Positions 13,104 through 23,122 are shown, counted from the first letter of the stretch. The stretch: DNA of 24,547 nucleotides from Clostridia bacterium (GCA_017455945.1 JAFTLM010000177.1:1-24547); one strand, 5' to 3'. Notes: generated by a model not told the origin, from the letters alone. Numbers and translations: made by a program.

Positions 13104-15431
13104 ATGAGTATTTTTAAGAAAAATAACAGGCAGATTGAAGAAGACAGAGTACCTACAACAGTAGAAGAAGCCATACCCATTCTCGGAGTTTTCGGGGATG
13201 GGATTTTTCTTGTAGGGAAGAATCTGTGGTCGAAAACCTTCAGTTTTACCGATATAAACTATGCTGTGGCATCACACGAGGATAATGAAAAAATGTTTCT
13301 CGGATATTCCGAGATATTGAATAGCCTCGACAGCGGTGCTACAGCAAAGATCACAATAAACAATCGCCGCATTCAAAAAAGTAAATTTGAAAAAACAAAT
13401 ATGCTCCCGCTTATGGGCGATAGCCTTGACAGATACAGAAATGAATATAACTCCGTTTTGGAGCGCAACGCAAATCTTTCAACGGGAGTAGTGCAGGATA
13501 AATATTTTACCGTAACTGTTGAAAAGAGAAGCTATGAAGAAGCAAAAGCATATTTTAATCGTGTTGGCGAAGAACTGAAAGTTCTTTTTGCAAAGCTCGG
13601 TTCAAAATTTGAGGAAGTAAGTGAAGAAGATAAGATACGTATGCTTTACGATTTCTTCCACAGAGGAAACGAGGATGATTTCATATATAATCGTTTCTTA
13701 AATGCCAAGCGCGGTCACGATTTCAAAATAGCACTTGCTCCGCAGTCTATGGAGTTCAAAAACGACTTTTTCAAGATAGATGGAAGATATGGCAGAGTGC
13801 TTTATCTTAAAGATTATGCAAATTTTATAAAGGACAGTTTCATAGCGGAGCTCACGGAAATTGACCGTTGCCTTATGCTTTCTATAGATGCGAGCCCCAT
13901 TTCTATGGATAAAGCGGTAAGGCAGAGTGAAAACAAACTGCTTTCTGTGGAGACCAATATATCGAATTGGCAACGCAAACAAAATCAGAACAACAACTTT
14001 TCAGCATCAATTCCTTATGATATGGAGCGTCAGCGCGAGGAGAGCCGAGATTTTCTAAACGATCTTGTGGCAAGGGATCAACGAATGATTCCTGCACTCA
14101 TCACTATCGTTCATACGGCGGATACAAAAGAACAACTTGATGCTGATACAGAGAGTATTATGCAGTGCGCGAGAAAACACCTCTGTGCGCTTGCTATTAT
14201 CCGCTGGCAACAGCTTGAAGGGCTTAACACCTGTTTGCCATACGGTGGAACAAAGCTTGGCATACGCAGAACGCTTACCACGGAAAGCCTTGCTGTGTTT
14301 ATGCCGTTCCGCGTACATGAGATATGCCACAAGAACGGTATTTACCTCGGTAATAACGCCATAAGCAAAAATATGATCATGATAAATCACACGGAGCTTC
14401 TAAACGGTAATTCATTCATAACAGGTGTTTCGGGTTCGGGTAAATCTATGATGGCAAAGCAAGAGCTTACAAGCCTCTTGCTTTCAGATAAAAACGCGGA
14501 TATTATCGTTATAGACCCGGAAAGAGAGTATTCAAAGCTCACAGAAGCATTTGATGGCGAAACTGTTGTAATATCGGCAACGAGTAAAAACAATATCAAC
14601 GCTTTGGATGTAAACAGAGATTATGCAGACGGTGCAAATCCCGTTACGCTAAAATCTGAGTTTATACTCTCACTATGTGAACAGGCTATGAACGGCAGTC
14701 TTACCTCAAAACAAAAATCTATTATTGACCGTTGCACATCGTTAGTTTACAGAAAATATATGTTTGATGGTTGCACTGGTGAAGCGCCTACTTTGCAGGA
14801 TTTCAGAAAAATACTTTTGGAGCAAAGTGAGCCTGAAGCCAAGGACATTGCGCTGTCAATAGAATTATTTACAGAGGGAAGCCTTAACGTATTTGCAAAA
14901 CAGAGCAACGTAAACACAAAAAGCCGTTTTATCTGTTACGATATTCACGAGCTTGGAAAACAGCTTATGCCGATAGGTATGCTCGTTGTGCTTGACAGTA
15001 TACTCAACCACATTACGGAAAACAGAGCAAAGGGAAGAAAGACGTATATTTTTATAGACGAGATATACGTTCTTTTCAGACACGAATACTCCGAAAATTT
15101 CCTTTTCAATATGTGGAAGAAAGTAAGAAAATATAACGCATATATAGTTGGTATAACGCAAAACGTGGAAGATTTGCTCATATCCCACACGGCGAGAACA
15201 ATGCTTGCAAACTCTGAACTTGTTATAATGCTCAATCAAGCGGCAACAGATCGTGAGCAACTCGCGGAGCTTATGGGGATTTCAGAACAGCAGACGTCGT
15301 ATATAACCAATGTGGAAGCAGGACATGGTCTTGCGAAAATCGGCGGTGCACTTGTGCCGTTTGTAAATAACTTCTCGAAAGATACCCAGCTTTACCGCTT
15401 GATGAGTACCAATCCCAACGAGCGCTTATGA
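13104..15431 (+). CDS. virB4: VirB4/TraE-type conjugation ATPase
   Basis: A 775-residue, apparently full-length VirB4-like ATPase of the Tn1549/CTn type. It energises the type IV secretion channel from the cytoplasmic face. The N-terminal region (about 1-400) is the substrate-channel contacting part, with the family segment SFTDINYAVASHEDNEKMF. Walker A is GVSGSGKS (441-448), followed by IIVIDPEREYSKL, and Walker B is TYIFIDEIYVLF (D652-E653). GITQNVEDLL and ANSELVIMLNQ are the late conserved motifs. All key residues are intact, in contrast to the damaged coupling protein and relaxase. AAGGGGATGAG precedes the ATG. It overlaps the next gene by four bases (ATGA), so the two are translationally coupled. 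Its normal neighbour prgI is separated by the 9183-12778 block. Confidence 0.9.
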   Translation: MSIFKKNNRQIEEDRVPTTVEEAIPILGVFGDGIFLVGKNLWSKTFSFTDINYAVASHEDNEKMFLGYSEILNSLDSGATAKITINNRRIQKSKFEKTNMLPLMGDSLDRYRNEYNSVLERNANLSTGVVQDKYFTVTVEKRSYEEAKAYFNRVGEELKVLFAKLGSKFEEVSEEDKIRMLYDFFHRGNEDDFIYNRFLNAKRGHDFKIALAPQSMEFKNDFFKIDGRYGRVLYLKDYANFIKDSFIAELTEIDRCLMLSIDASPISMDKAVRQSENKLLSVETNISNWQRKQNQNNNFSASIPYDMERQREESRDFLNDLVARDQRMIPALITIVHTADTKEQLDADTESIMQCARKHLCALAIIRWQQLEGLNTCLPYGGTKLGIRRTLTTESLAVFMPFRVHEICHKNGIYLGNNAISKNMIMINHTELLNGNSFITGVSGSGKSMMAKQELTSLLLSDKNADIIVIDPEREYSKLTEAFDGETVVISATSKNNINALDVNRDYADGANPVTLKSEFILSLCEQAMNGSLTSKQKSIIDRCTSLVYRKYMFDGCTGEAPTLQDFRKILLEQSEPEAKDIALSIELFTEGSLNVFAKQSNVNTKSRFICYDIHELGKQLMPIGMLVVLDSILNHITENRAKGRKTYIFIDEIYVLFRHEYSENFLFNMWKKVRKYNAYIVGITQNVEDLLISHTARTMLANSELVIMLNQAATDREQLAELMGISEQQTSYITNVEAGHGLAKIGGALVPFVNNFSKDTQLYRLMSTNPNERL

Positions 15432-15994
15432 GAATTAAAACGAGAGAAGCCCTTCGGAGCATAAAGAAAGTTGACCGCGCGGAAATTCTTGTTCAAAAAA
15501 CAAAGGGCGGTGTTTCCAATCTTCAAAATGCCGCAGAGCAGGGGCAGGGTGATTATGAAAGCGAAACCGAATATGCAAGCAGCTTCCTGCAAGAAAAAGC
15601 AGAACGTCTTGGAAGAACTGCTTTTTGCGGTGCTGAACGAATAGGAAGATGGGGGATAAATGAAAGCCGTAGTAACTTGGCAGAACTTAAAAATAGAAGC
15701 AAGATGAAGGCTGGTTACAGGAGGAAAGCAATTCCTCAAACTACTAAGAAAGCCTATTCTACTGGACGCAAAGCGGCTAAAACAATGCAATCTATGAAGA
15801 AAGCCGTGATTGCTACGACAAAGTTTCTGAAAACTGTACCGAAAGCAATTGCGGCTGCTATTAAAGCGACGGTTGCGGGAACAAAGGCTATAGTTGCTGT
15901 GATTATTGCCGGAGGTTGGATAGCGATTGTGATAATTGTGGTATTGGTTGTGTTTATGGGAGTGATCGGCGCAGTAAGTGGTGAGATGATTTGA
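15428..15994 (+). pseudogene. N-terminal fragment of CD1108-type wall hydrolase (VirB1-like)
   Basis: A 188-residue frame overlapping the virB4 stop by four bases. It opens with MRIKTREALRSIKKVDRAEI, the conserved opening of the CD1108-family mobile-element proteins. A long basic, Ala/Lys-rich cytoplasmic part follows (to about 150), then one strong membrane helix (about 152-182, AVIIAGGWIAIVIIVVLVVF). In intact proteins the helix is followed by several hundred extracellular residues with lysozyme and NlpC/P60 domains that open the cell wall for the transfer channel. Here the frame stops a few residues after the helix (SGEMI) and a terminator follows. The hydrolase domains are therefore missing and the encoded stub is only a membrane anchor. 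A stop within the junction sequence explains the clean end. Confidence 0.75.
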
Positions 15995-16005
15995 GGTAAG
16001 AAAAG

Positions 16006-16045
16006 GAAGTCGGGCATACGATTTGTGTGCTCGACTTCTTTTTTT
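16006..16045 (+). terminator. Strong intrinsic terminator closing the conjugation block
   Basis: A 14-bp stem (16006-16019 with 16025-16038, two G-T pairs) with a 5-base loop, followed by T at 16039-16045. It lies 11 bases after the stop of the hydrolase fragment and separates the conjugation genes from the recombinase. Confidence 0.9.
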
Positions 16046-16145
16046 CGTTATAGGAAATATATTAAAATCAGAATTGGATAAATTAAGATAATAAAATGCC
16101 GTTGTTTTATGACGAATTTAAATTATAACTGACAAGGAGATGTTT

Positions 16146-16748
16146 ATGGCAGAATATGGATACGTGAGGGTTTCCTCACTTGACCAAAACGAAGATAGAC
16201 AAATGATAGAACTACAGAAAAAGCAAATTCCCGAAAAGAATATCTATATGGATAAGCTCTCGGGAAAAAATTTTGAGCGACCTGGATATAAAAAGCTTTT
16301 CAAGAAACTTAAGCAAGGCGATTTGCTTTATATTATGTCAATTGACCGCTTAGGCAGAAATTACGTTGAAATACAGGAGCAGTGGAGGACATTAACTAAG
16401 GAAAAAGGGATCGATATTGTTGTTTTTGATATGCCCTTGCTGGATACAAGAACCGGCAAGGATTTGATGGGAACGTTCATAAGTGATTTGGTATTGCAAA
16501 TTCTCTCTTTTGTTGCACAGAACGAAAGAGAAAACATAAAGAAACGTCAAGCACAAGGTATAGCTGCGGCAAAGGCAAAAGGCGTTAAGTTTGGCAGACC
16601 GGAAAAACCTATTCCCGACAATTTTGGCGATATTGTTAAACGTTGGGAAAGAAAAGAAATAAAGATATCCGATGTGGTGAGAATTTGCAATATGAGTGAG
16701 CCGACTTTTTATAGGCGACTTAGAGAATATAGAATGATTAAAAAATAA
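16146..16748 (+). CDS. Small serine recombinase (resolvase/invertase family)
   Basis: A 200-residue recombinase of the Tn3/gamma-delta resolvase and Hin/Pin invertase type. Start 16146 is preferred over the in-frame ATG at 16140 because AAGGAG (16134-16139) is then six bases upstream. With that start the catalytic residues fall on the classical numbers: Ser10 (YVRVSS), Arg45 (FERPGY), Arg68 and Arg71 (DRLGR). A C-terminal helix-turn-helix is present (about 160-195, IKISDVVRICNMSEPTFYRR). Length and domains are complete. It could act as resolvase of a transposon that inserted here, or as an invertase. It lies between the truncated hydrolase and the Rhs toxin. No inverted repeats resembling a crossover site were found next to it. 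Confidence 0.85.
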   Translation: MAEYGYVRVSSLDQNEDRQMIELQKKQIPEKNIYMDKLSGKNFERPGYKKLFKKLKQGDLLYIMSIDRLGRNYVEIQEQWRTLTKEKGIDIVVFDMPLLDTRTGKDLMGTFISDLVLQILSFVAQNERENIKKRQAQGIAAAKAKGVKFGRPEKPIPDNFGDIVKRWERKEIKISDVVRICNMSEPTFYRRLREYRMIKK

Positions 16749-16951
16749 ATTTTCAAAAAACAAGAAAAAATGAGTAAAAAATAGGCGAAATTGCGAAATA
16801 TAAGAATAAGGGGAAATATATAAAAAAATAACACAATATGGCAGAAAGGAGGCAATTTCTTGTGCGAATCCCCGTATGATAGGAGGTGGAATGATATAAA
16901 AAGAAATTCAAAAATAAGTTAAACTCAATTTGCGAAAGGAAAATAAAAATT
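16749..16951. promoter_or_regulatory. Rhs leader with strong ribosome binding sites and mini-ORFs
   Basis: This 203-base AT-rich leader holds AAAGGAGG (16846-16853) eight bases before a GTG that opens a 5-codon ORF (16862-16879). That mini-ORF is in frame with a 13-codon ORF from ATG 16838 (MAERRQFLVRIPV). Its stop is followed at once by AGGAGGT (16881-16887) and a two-codon ORF (ATG ATA TAA, 16891-16899). The Rhs start itself has only AAAGGA (16935-16940) at a rather long 11-base distance. No clear promoter was found. Confidence 0.4.
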
Positions 16952-19900
16952 ATGATGAAATTTAGACTGAAGTTCATATCCGTATTACTTGCTTTAGTTA
17001 TGTTTTTAACATTTGTACCCGACACACTTTATGCAGAAGCAGCAGATCTGCTTTCGGATATGATGTCTAACGAATCTTTGGAAAATGTTAAAGCTGAAAA
17101 TTCGGAAGAAACAGAAAATACTTCAAAAGAAGTATACGCTTTGGGCGAAGATACTTCAAAACGAACTGAAAATGCAAAATATATAAGAATGTCCGACGGC
17201 TCGTATTATGTTGCTATGTACGATAATGCCGTTCACTATCAGGATGAGAATGGCGTTTGGCAGGACATTGATAATACGCTTGCCGATTCATTAGCGGCAG
17301 ATTCAGATGATGTCGCGGGTGTTGCTACAAGCAAAGGTAAGCACACTGTTAAATTTGCGAATAACAGCAATTCTTCCAAGCTCGTTGCAATCAGGCAGGA
17401 TAAATATAAGATAAGTTTTAATCTTGTTGGTGCAAATAAGAGCAAGGCAGCGACGGTCACAAATCCGACCGAGCATGCAGAGGATGCAACAGAGCTTGAA
17501 AAAATAACTGTACTCAATAAAATGATATCAAGCGTTAAATACGCAGATATTCTCGATGGTGTTGACCTTGAATATGTTGTAAGCGGTAACGATGTAAAAG
17601 AGAATATTATTGTTAAAGAATGCGCTGATAAATATATTTATCAGTTTGATATGAAGCTGAATAAGCTTGTTGCTGAAATACAGGAAAACGGCAAAATTGC
17701 GCTTAAAGATGATAAAAGCGGAGAAGTGGTATATACGATAGACTCACCATATATGTTCGATGCTAAGGGTGAAAGGTCTACTGCTGTAACATATGTTCTT
17801 GAGGGGATAAAAAATAATGAGTACCGTATTACGGTAACGGCAGATGCTGAATGGATAAATACAGAAAGCAGAGCGTTTCCTGTTACAATAGACCCGCCCA
17901 TAAATGCATCTTCTGATGTGCAAAACACATACGTGTCCGAAGACGAGTTTGATAGAAATTTAACCGGATATAATTTATACGATGTAGGATATGCGGATGG
18001 ATACCGGTTATATACGTTTTGGAAGTCTGATTTTCTTCCTCAAATTCCCCAAGGAAGTGTTATACAAAAAGCGACACTCTCGTTTAGACAAGGTTCATAT
18101 TACTCTGATGCAGCAGAATCTTATGTTGGATTGTATCAGGTTTCAGGTGATTGGAGTGAAAATAATATAACTTGGGAAAATATGCCTAATACAGAACCCG
18201 TCCGTCTTGATTATAGTGCGGTAAGTTCAAGTTCCAATAATACTGTAACTACTTGGGATATTACTAAAGCTGCAAAAGAATGGTATTATAGCGGTTCTAA
18301 CTATGGCATAGCAGTTAAACCACTGTATGATGATGACACTGTAGATGATTTTGAAGTTGGCTTTTTTAGCAGATATGTAACCTCGTATGCTCCTACTTTT
18401 ACGGTAACGTACCGTAGTATCGTTGGTATTGAGGATTATTACACATATCATACACAATCTATAGGAAGAGCAGGTATAGGCTATTTAAACGACTATACTT
18501 CAAATCTCACTCTCGCACATTCGGATTTGTCTTCAAATAGCGAAACTATTTCATTTTCTCTTAGCCACGTATATAATGATGTTTATGCAGGAGATCATTT
18601 CACAAGCTCATCGGGTATCAATACTTGCGATTTTTTTGCTATGAGTATGGGATACGGTTGGAAACTTAATGTTCAGGAAACGATTATTCAAAAAGTCATA
18701 GGCGGCGAAACTTTTTATATCTATAATGATGGAGATGGTACAGAACACTATTTTTCTTCTATAGGAGGGAAATATATAGATGAAGATGGCTTGGGCCTTA
18801 CTCTAACAATTTCAGGAACTACGTATACAATAAAAGACAAGCAGGATAACAAAAAAATCTTTTCAAATGGAAAACTTACTCAAATCGTTGACAGTGATGG
18901 AAATAAGATTTTGATAAACTATGTTGGTTCAGAGTTAAAGAGCATTTCAAGACAAAATATTGGTAAAAATCCTGAAACGATAGCAACTCTTTCTTATGCT
19001 GCAAATAAATTAGATACGATTACTGATGCGTATGGGCGAGTTACCGAATTTGATTATGATAGCAATAATTGTTTGATAAGGATCACTTATCCTGATGAAA
19101 AAACTTCAGAATATACCTACAATGCAAATAATAATTACAGACTTACTTCTGCGACGGATAAAGAGGCAAACTATGGTGTTTCATATACAATGTCCTATGT
19201 CTACACACAGCAGAATTATGCTTGGAAGTATGTAAGAGATATCCGAGAATATTACTTAAGCGGTACAACCCCAAATTATGGTCAGGGAGTATACGTTGAA
19301 AATATTATTGGAAAGCAAGCAACATATACACCGTATAAATCCGGTACGACTTTGGAAGATATTTCTACAACCTATAGTTTCGATAACCATGGAAGAACTT
19401 TAACGGCATATAGCAGCGATATAGATGGTAATATATACGGTGCAAGCTCTGCTGATTATGTAGATAGCGATAATGTAAAGCAAAATAATCGCATAGATAC
19501 TTCTGCGGTTGTTGGGGCTATTTCCCAAAACTGTATATTAAACGGTGGATTTGAAAACGGAACTTCTGCGACTGGATGGAGAACGTATAATTTAAGTGTT
19601 GGGAATTCTGTTACCTATGCTCACACGGGAACCAAGGCTTTAATTTCAAGTTCTACATCTAATCTTACAAGATATGCTTACCAAACCTTCAAAGCGAAAA
19701 ACGCAGGTCAATATACAGCATCTGCATATGTAAATGTAAGTGAAACTGATTTTTCATACGGTGGATATATATATGTAAAAGTTACGGACACTTATGGTAA
19801 TACTGTTGAAGGAACAAAAATCACAAATAATATGACAGATGCGCTCGATGACCCTTGGCAGCGTATTTATGTGACTTTTGATGCAGTAAAAGATAGAGAT

Positions 19901-22900
19901 TATACTGTCTATATCTATATGACGGGAATCTCCGGCGGAATTGCTTACATAGACGACGTTCAGGTTGAAAGAAACGCAGGTCCTTCTACCGTGAACTTAC
20001 TTGAAGGTGTAGAAACTTGGACATTTAGAAACGGTGCGATACAGTTCCCCCTCGAAATAACAGCTACAAATACTAAAGATGCGATTTGTTTGAGCACGGC
20101 GGGAGCTTTTGGTGTAAATGCAAACGCAAGCAAAACGGTACCTATTAAAAAAAGCGGAAATACAACTTTTATCGTTTATGCTTGGGCAGAGTTGAGGACC
20201 ACTCAGAGCGCATCTTACAGAGAGATAAGCCTTACTGCGAAAGTTGTATATTCCGATGGAACAACAGAGCCGTTCGTAATGCAGTTTACCCCCGAGCTTT
20301 ATGGAATTCAGCAATTTATGCAGATGGCGATCGTACCGACTTATACGAGCAAAACGATCAATGAAATTCAGCTTACGCTTGCTTACGAAAATCATCTTGG
20401 CTCGGCGTACATATACGATCTTGCTTTGGTGGAAGGCGTTGTAAATGATTATGAATATAATGCTGAAGGCAACGTTACTTCTTCCAAGCAAAGTAATGTA
20501 GATAAAGTCGAAACAAGGTACGATAGCAATAATAATGTAATAGAACAAAAACAAGGTAATTCTGTTTATACATATACGTATGGTGATAGTGAAAACGTTC
20601 ACCGTGTTACGGGTGTTACAACCCCAAATACGTTTATGGATTTTGAATATGATGATTACGGCAACGTGGTGGGTATGACAATATCCGGCGGCAACCCGAT
20701 TTCATACTATTCGCAGAATACGTATACATCCGATGGCAACTACCTCGCCTCGCAGACGGATATGAACCGCATAACTACATCGTATGGATATGATGACTAT
20801 GATTTGATAAGCAAGATTACAAACGGCAAGGGCGTTGAAACTACATATACATATGATGTAAACAATGATAGGCAACTAAGCGCGGCTGTAAACAGCTTAA
20901 TTAGAGTAAATTATGCTTATACAAATGCGGCGCTTTCCCAAATTACACGTAATGATGGACAGACATATAGCTTTACGTATAACAGCTTTGGAAGAACAAC
21001 CGCGGTCAAGGTCGGCTCTATTACGCTTGTGACGTACACGTATGAAGCGTACAACGGCAATTTGCTTACGACAACGTACAATAACGGTGTGGTAATTTCC
21101 AACGAATATGATGAGCTTGACAGAATAATAGCTATCAAAATAAACGGTGTTACAAAATACAAATATTCCTACAACGGAAATGGCAATCTTTCCGAATTAA
21201 GGGATATTGACAATAATATCACCATATGCTATAATTATGACATCAACAATAGGCTCATATCCGTATGGCAAACGGACGGCGGCGACATAGCATATACGTA
21301 TTATAAGTACGACGGCAAAAACCGCGTGAGCGAATATAACTGCGTAATGCAGACGTGGGGTCCGGAGTTCAGCCACAACTATACCTATACATACGGAAGC
21401 CAAGATGATAAGCTTGAAGAGATATACGTAAACGATAACGATAGTATAACCTACACCTACGACAGCGTAGACCGCCTTGCAAGCAAGTCTGTGAGCGCTA
21501 CGGGCATAAATTTGCAGCAGTTGTACTACTACAACGACGGCGAATATATGACGAACCAAATTTCCGATTTGTACGTGAAGCTGAACAACGTAACGTCCAA
21601 AATGTTTGGTTATACATACGACGCTATCGGCAATATAACGCAGATTACGGTTGGCAACTCTACAGAATCTGCATATGAATATGACGCACAAGGGCAGTTA
21701 AAAAGCGAAACTATTGCAAGCCAAAATTTGAAGTATGTGTATACGTACGACAATTACGGCAATATACAGACTGTTACGAAGAAAAATCTTTCTACGGATG
21801 CCGAGATTGATACGTATAACTATACATACGGCAACAGTCAGTGGAAAGATAGACTTACTGCTTTTGAGGGAAAAACTTTTGTTTATGATAACATAGGCAA
21901 CCCCACAACGTATTACAACGGCGGAACAGATGCCGATGAATACACTTTCACTTGGCAGAAAGGCAGAGAGCTTGCTTCTGCGCAGAAAAACGGCGTTACC
22001 ACCACATACACCTACGGTGCAGACGGTTTGCGTATTGCTAAATCATCGGGGTATGAATTTTTCTATTCGGATGGCAGACTTGTGCGCCAGCTGTGGGCAG
22101 ACGGCGAAGTGCTCGATTTCCTCTATGATGAAAGCGGCACACCGTATGCAATGCAGTATTACGACACGATGTACTACTATGTAAAGAATCTGCAAGGCGA
22201 TGTAGTTGCAATAGCAGATGCAAATGGTACGATTGTTGTTAATTACGCATACGATGCTTGGGGTAACATTCTTTCTATAACAGATGGTTCCGGCAACGAT
22301 ATTTCAAACAATACTTGGCATATTGGCAACTTGAACCCGATTAGGTACAGAAGCTACTACTATGACACAGAAACAGGCTTCTACTATTTGCAGACCAGAT
22401 ACTACGACCCTGCGATAAGAAGATTTATAAATGCAGACGGGTATATAAACGCAAATGGCGATATCCTTGGCTTCAATATGTACGCATATTGCGGCAATAA
22501 TCCTGTTAATTATGTGGATTATGGTGGAAACGAACCTACTACAATTCTGCTTGCGCTATATCAGGCGGTTGTTGCGTCTATATTGCTCATTGTATTATAC
22601 AGTATAGTAACTTCTCCTGGTTTTCAAGATGCTTGGACTGATTTAGGTACAGGCATATCTAATGTATGCACTGAAATATTAGATGCGGCTTCGGTTGCGG
22701 TGGAATATGTGACTGATGCTGTAAAAGAACATACTGACACTTCTAAAACAGAAGAAGTAAGAGGGCATTGTATTTACACTCTTACGGACTCGGATGGTAA
22801 AGTAGTGTATGTTGGTCGTACAGTCAATCCTGATGCGAGGGCTGCAGTTCATGCGCTTAACCCATATAGAGATAATACAACGATGACGGTTGTTGCATCG

Positions 22901-23104
22901 GGTCTTTCATATCGGGAAGCAAGGATAGCGGAACAAGCAATGATGGCTTATCATCACACGCTAAATACACAAAATAAAACCAACAATCAGATTAATGGCG
23001 TTTCTCCAGCGAAGTGGGATATATATGATCAATATGCACGAAGCGCATTGGAGTATGGTTGGAATCAAATAACAAATGAATTATTGGCTTGGATAGGTAG
23101 TTAA
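16952..23104 (+). CDS. WapA-like secreted Rhs/YD-repeat polymorphic toxin with GIY-YIG tip
   Basis: A 2050-residue protein. Signal peptide at residues 1-28 or 1-30 (KFRLK, hydrophobic core, LYAEA). A DNRLRE-like wall-binding module follows at about 325-490 (NTYVSEDEFDRN, WSENNITWENMP). YD repeats start at about 600; two jelly-roll modules interrupt them (CILNGGFENGTSATGW at about 860 onwards, a second to about 1170). Many YD repeats lead to the Rhs core (about 1798-1860) with YYYDTETGFYYLQTRYYDP and the end NPVNYVDYGG. Then come a hydrophobic helix (about 1863-1887) and a polymorphic tip. The tip has a GIY-YIG signature: IYT (1941-1943), YVG (1953-1955), Arg1963, His1967 and Glu1994, so a DNA-cutting toxin is inferred. 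This is the WapA architecture for contact-dependent killing. A candidate immunity gene follows 18 bases downstream. Confidence 0.9.
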   Translation: MMKFRLKFISVLLALVMFLTFVPDTLYAEAADLLSDMMSNESLENVKAENSEETENTSKEVYALGEDTSKRTENAKYIRMSDGSYYVAMYDNAVHYQDENGVWQDIDNTLADSLAADSDDVAGVATSKGKHTVKFANNSNSSKLVAIRQDKYKISFNLVGANKSKAATVTNPTEHAEDATELEKITVLNKMISSVKYADILDGVDLEYVVSGNDVKENIIVKECADKYIYQFDMKLNKLVAEIQENGKIALKDDKSGEVVYTIDSPYMFDAKGERSTAVTYVLEGIKNNEYRITVTADAEWINTESRAFPVTIDPPINASSDVQNTYVSEDEFDRNLTGYNLYDVGYADGYRLYTFWKSDFLPQIPQGSVIQKATLSFRQGSYYSDAAESYVGLYQVSGDWSENNITWENMPNTEPVRLDYSAVSSSSNNTVTTWDITKAAKEWYYSGSNYGIAVKPLYDDDTVDDFEVGFFSRYVTSYAPTFTVTYRSIVGIEDYYTYHTQSIGRAGIGYLNDYTSNLTLAHSDLSSNSETISFSLSHVYNDVYAGDHFTSSSGINTCDFFAMSMGYGWKLNVQETIIQKVIGGETFYIYNDGDGTEHYFSSIGGKYIDEDGLGLTLTISGTTYTIKDKQDNKKIFSNGKLTQIVDSDGNKILINYVGSELKSISRQNIGKNPETIATLSYAANKLDTITDAYGRVTEFDYDSNNCLIRITYPDEKTSEYTYNANNNYRLTSATDKEANYGVSYTMSYVYTQQNYAWKYVRDIREYYLSGTTPNYGQGVYVENIIGKQATYTPYKSGTTLEDISTTYSFDNHGRTLTAYSSDIDGNIYGASSADYVDSDNVKQNNRIDTSAVVGAISQNCILNGGFENGTSATGWRTYNLSVGNSVTYAHTGTKALISSSTSNLTRYAYQTFKAKNAGQYTASAYVNVSETDFSYGGYIYVKVTDTYGNTVEGTKITNNMTDALDDPWQRIYVTFDAVKDRDYTVYIYMTGISGGIAYIDDVQVERNAGPSTVNLLEGVETWTFRNGAIQFPLEITATNTKDAICLSTAGAFGVNANASKTVPIKKSGNTTFIVYAWAELRTTQSASYREISLTAKVVYSDGTTEPFVMQFTPELYGIQQFMQMAIVPTYTSKTINEIQLTLAYENHLGSAYIYDLALVEGVVNDYEYNAEGNVTSSKQSNVDKVETRYDSNNNVIEQKQGNSVYTYTYGDSENVHRVTGVTTPNTFMDFEYDDYGNVVGMTISGGNPISYYSQNTYTSDGNYLASQTDMNRITTSYGYDDYDLISKITNGKGVETTYTYDVNNDRQLSAAVNSLIRVNYAYTNAALSQITRNDGQTYSFTYNSFGRTTAVKVGSITLVTYTYEAYNGNLLTTTYNNGVVISNEYDELDRIIAIKINGVTKYKYSYNGNGNLSELRDIDNNITICYNYDINNRLISVWQTDGGDIAYTYYKYDGKNRVSEYNCVMQTWGPEFSHNYTYTYGSQDDKLEEIYVNDNDSITYTYDSVDRLASKSVSATGINLQQLYYYNDGEYMTNQISDLYVKLNNVTSKMFGYTYDAIGNITQITVGNSTESAYEYDAQGQLKSETIASQNLKYVYTYDNYGNIQTVTKKNLSTDAEIDTYNYTYGNSQWKDRLTAFEGKTFVYDNIGNPTTYYNGGTDADEYTFTWQKGRELASAQKNGVTTTYTYGADGLRIAKSSGYEFFYSDGRLVRQLWADGEVLDFLYDESGTPYAMQYYDTMYYYVKNLQGDVVAIADANGTIVVNYAYDAWGNILSITDGSGNDISNNTWHIGNLNPIRYRSYYYDTETGFYYLQTRYYDPAIRRFINADGYINANGDILGFNMYAYCGNNPVNYVDYGGNEPTTILLALYQAVVASILLIVLYSIVTSPGFQDAWTDLGTGISNVCTEILDAASVAVEYVTDAVKEHTDTSKTEEVRGHCIYTLTDSDGKVVYVGRTVNPDARAAVHALNPYRDNTTMTVVASGLSYREARIAEQAMMAYHHTLNTQNKTNNQINGVSPAKWDIYDQYARSALEYGWNQITNELLAWIGS

Positions 23105-23122
23105 AATGGGGGGACAATTATA

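Noticed and set aside
16102..16129. TTGTTT-N16-TATAAC as a promoter for the serine recombinase
   Set aside because: The predicted transcript would start at about 16136, inside the ribosome binding site, leaving no usable leader; the match is also weak.
19997..20602. 201-codon and other long minus-strand frames within the Rhs gene
   Set aside because: The repetitive YD coding sequence produces long antisense frames; the plus frame is continuous over 6.1 kb.
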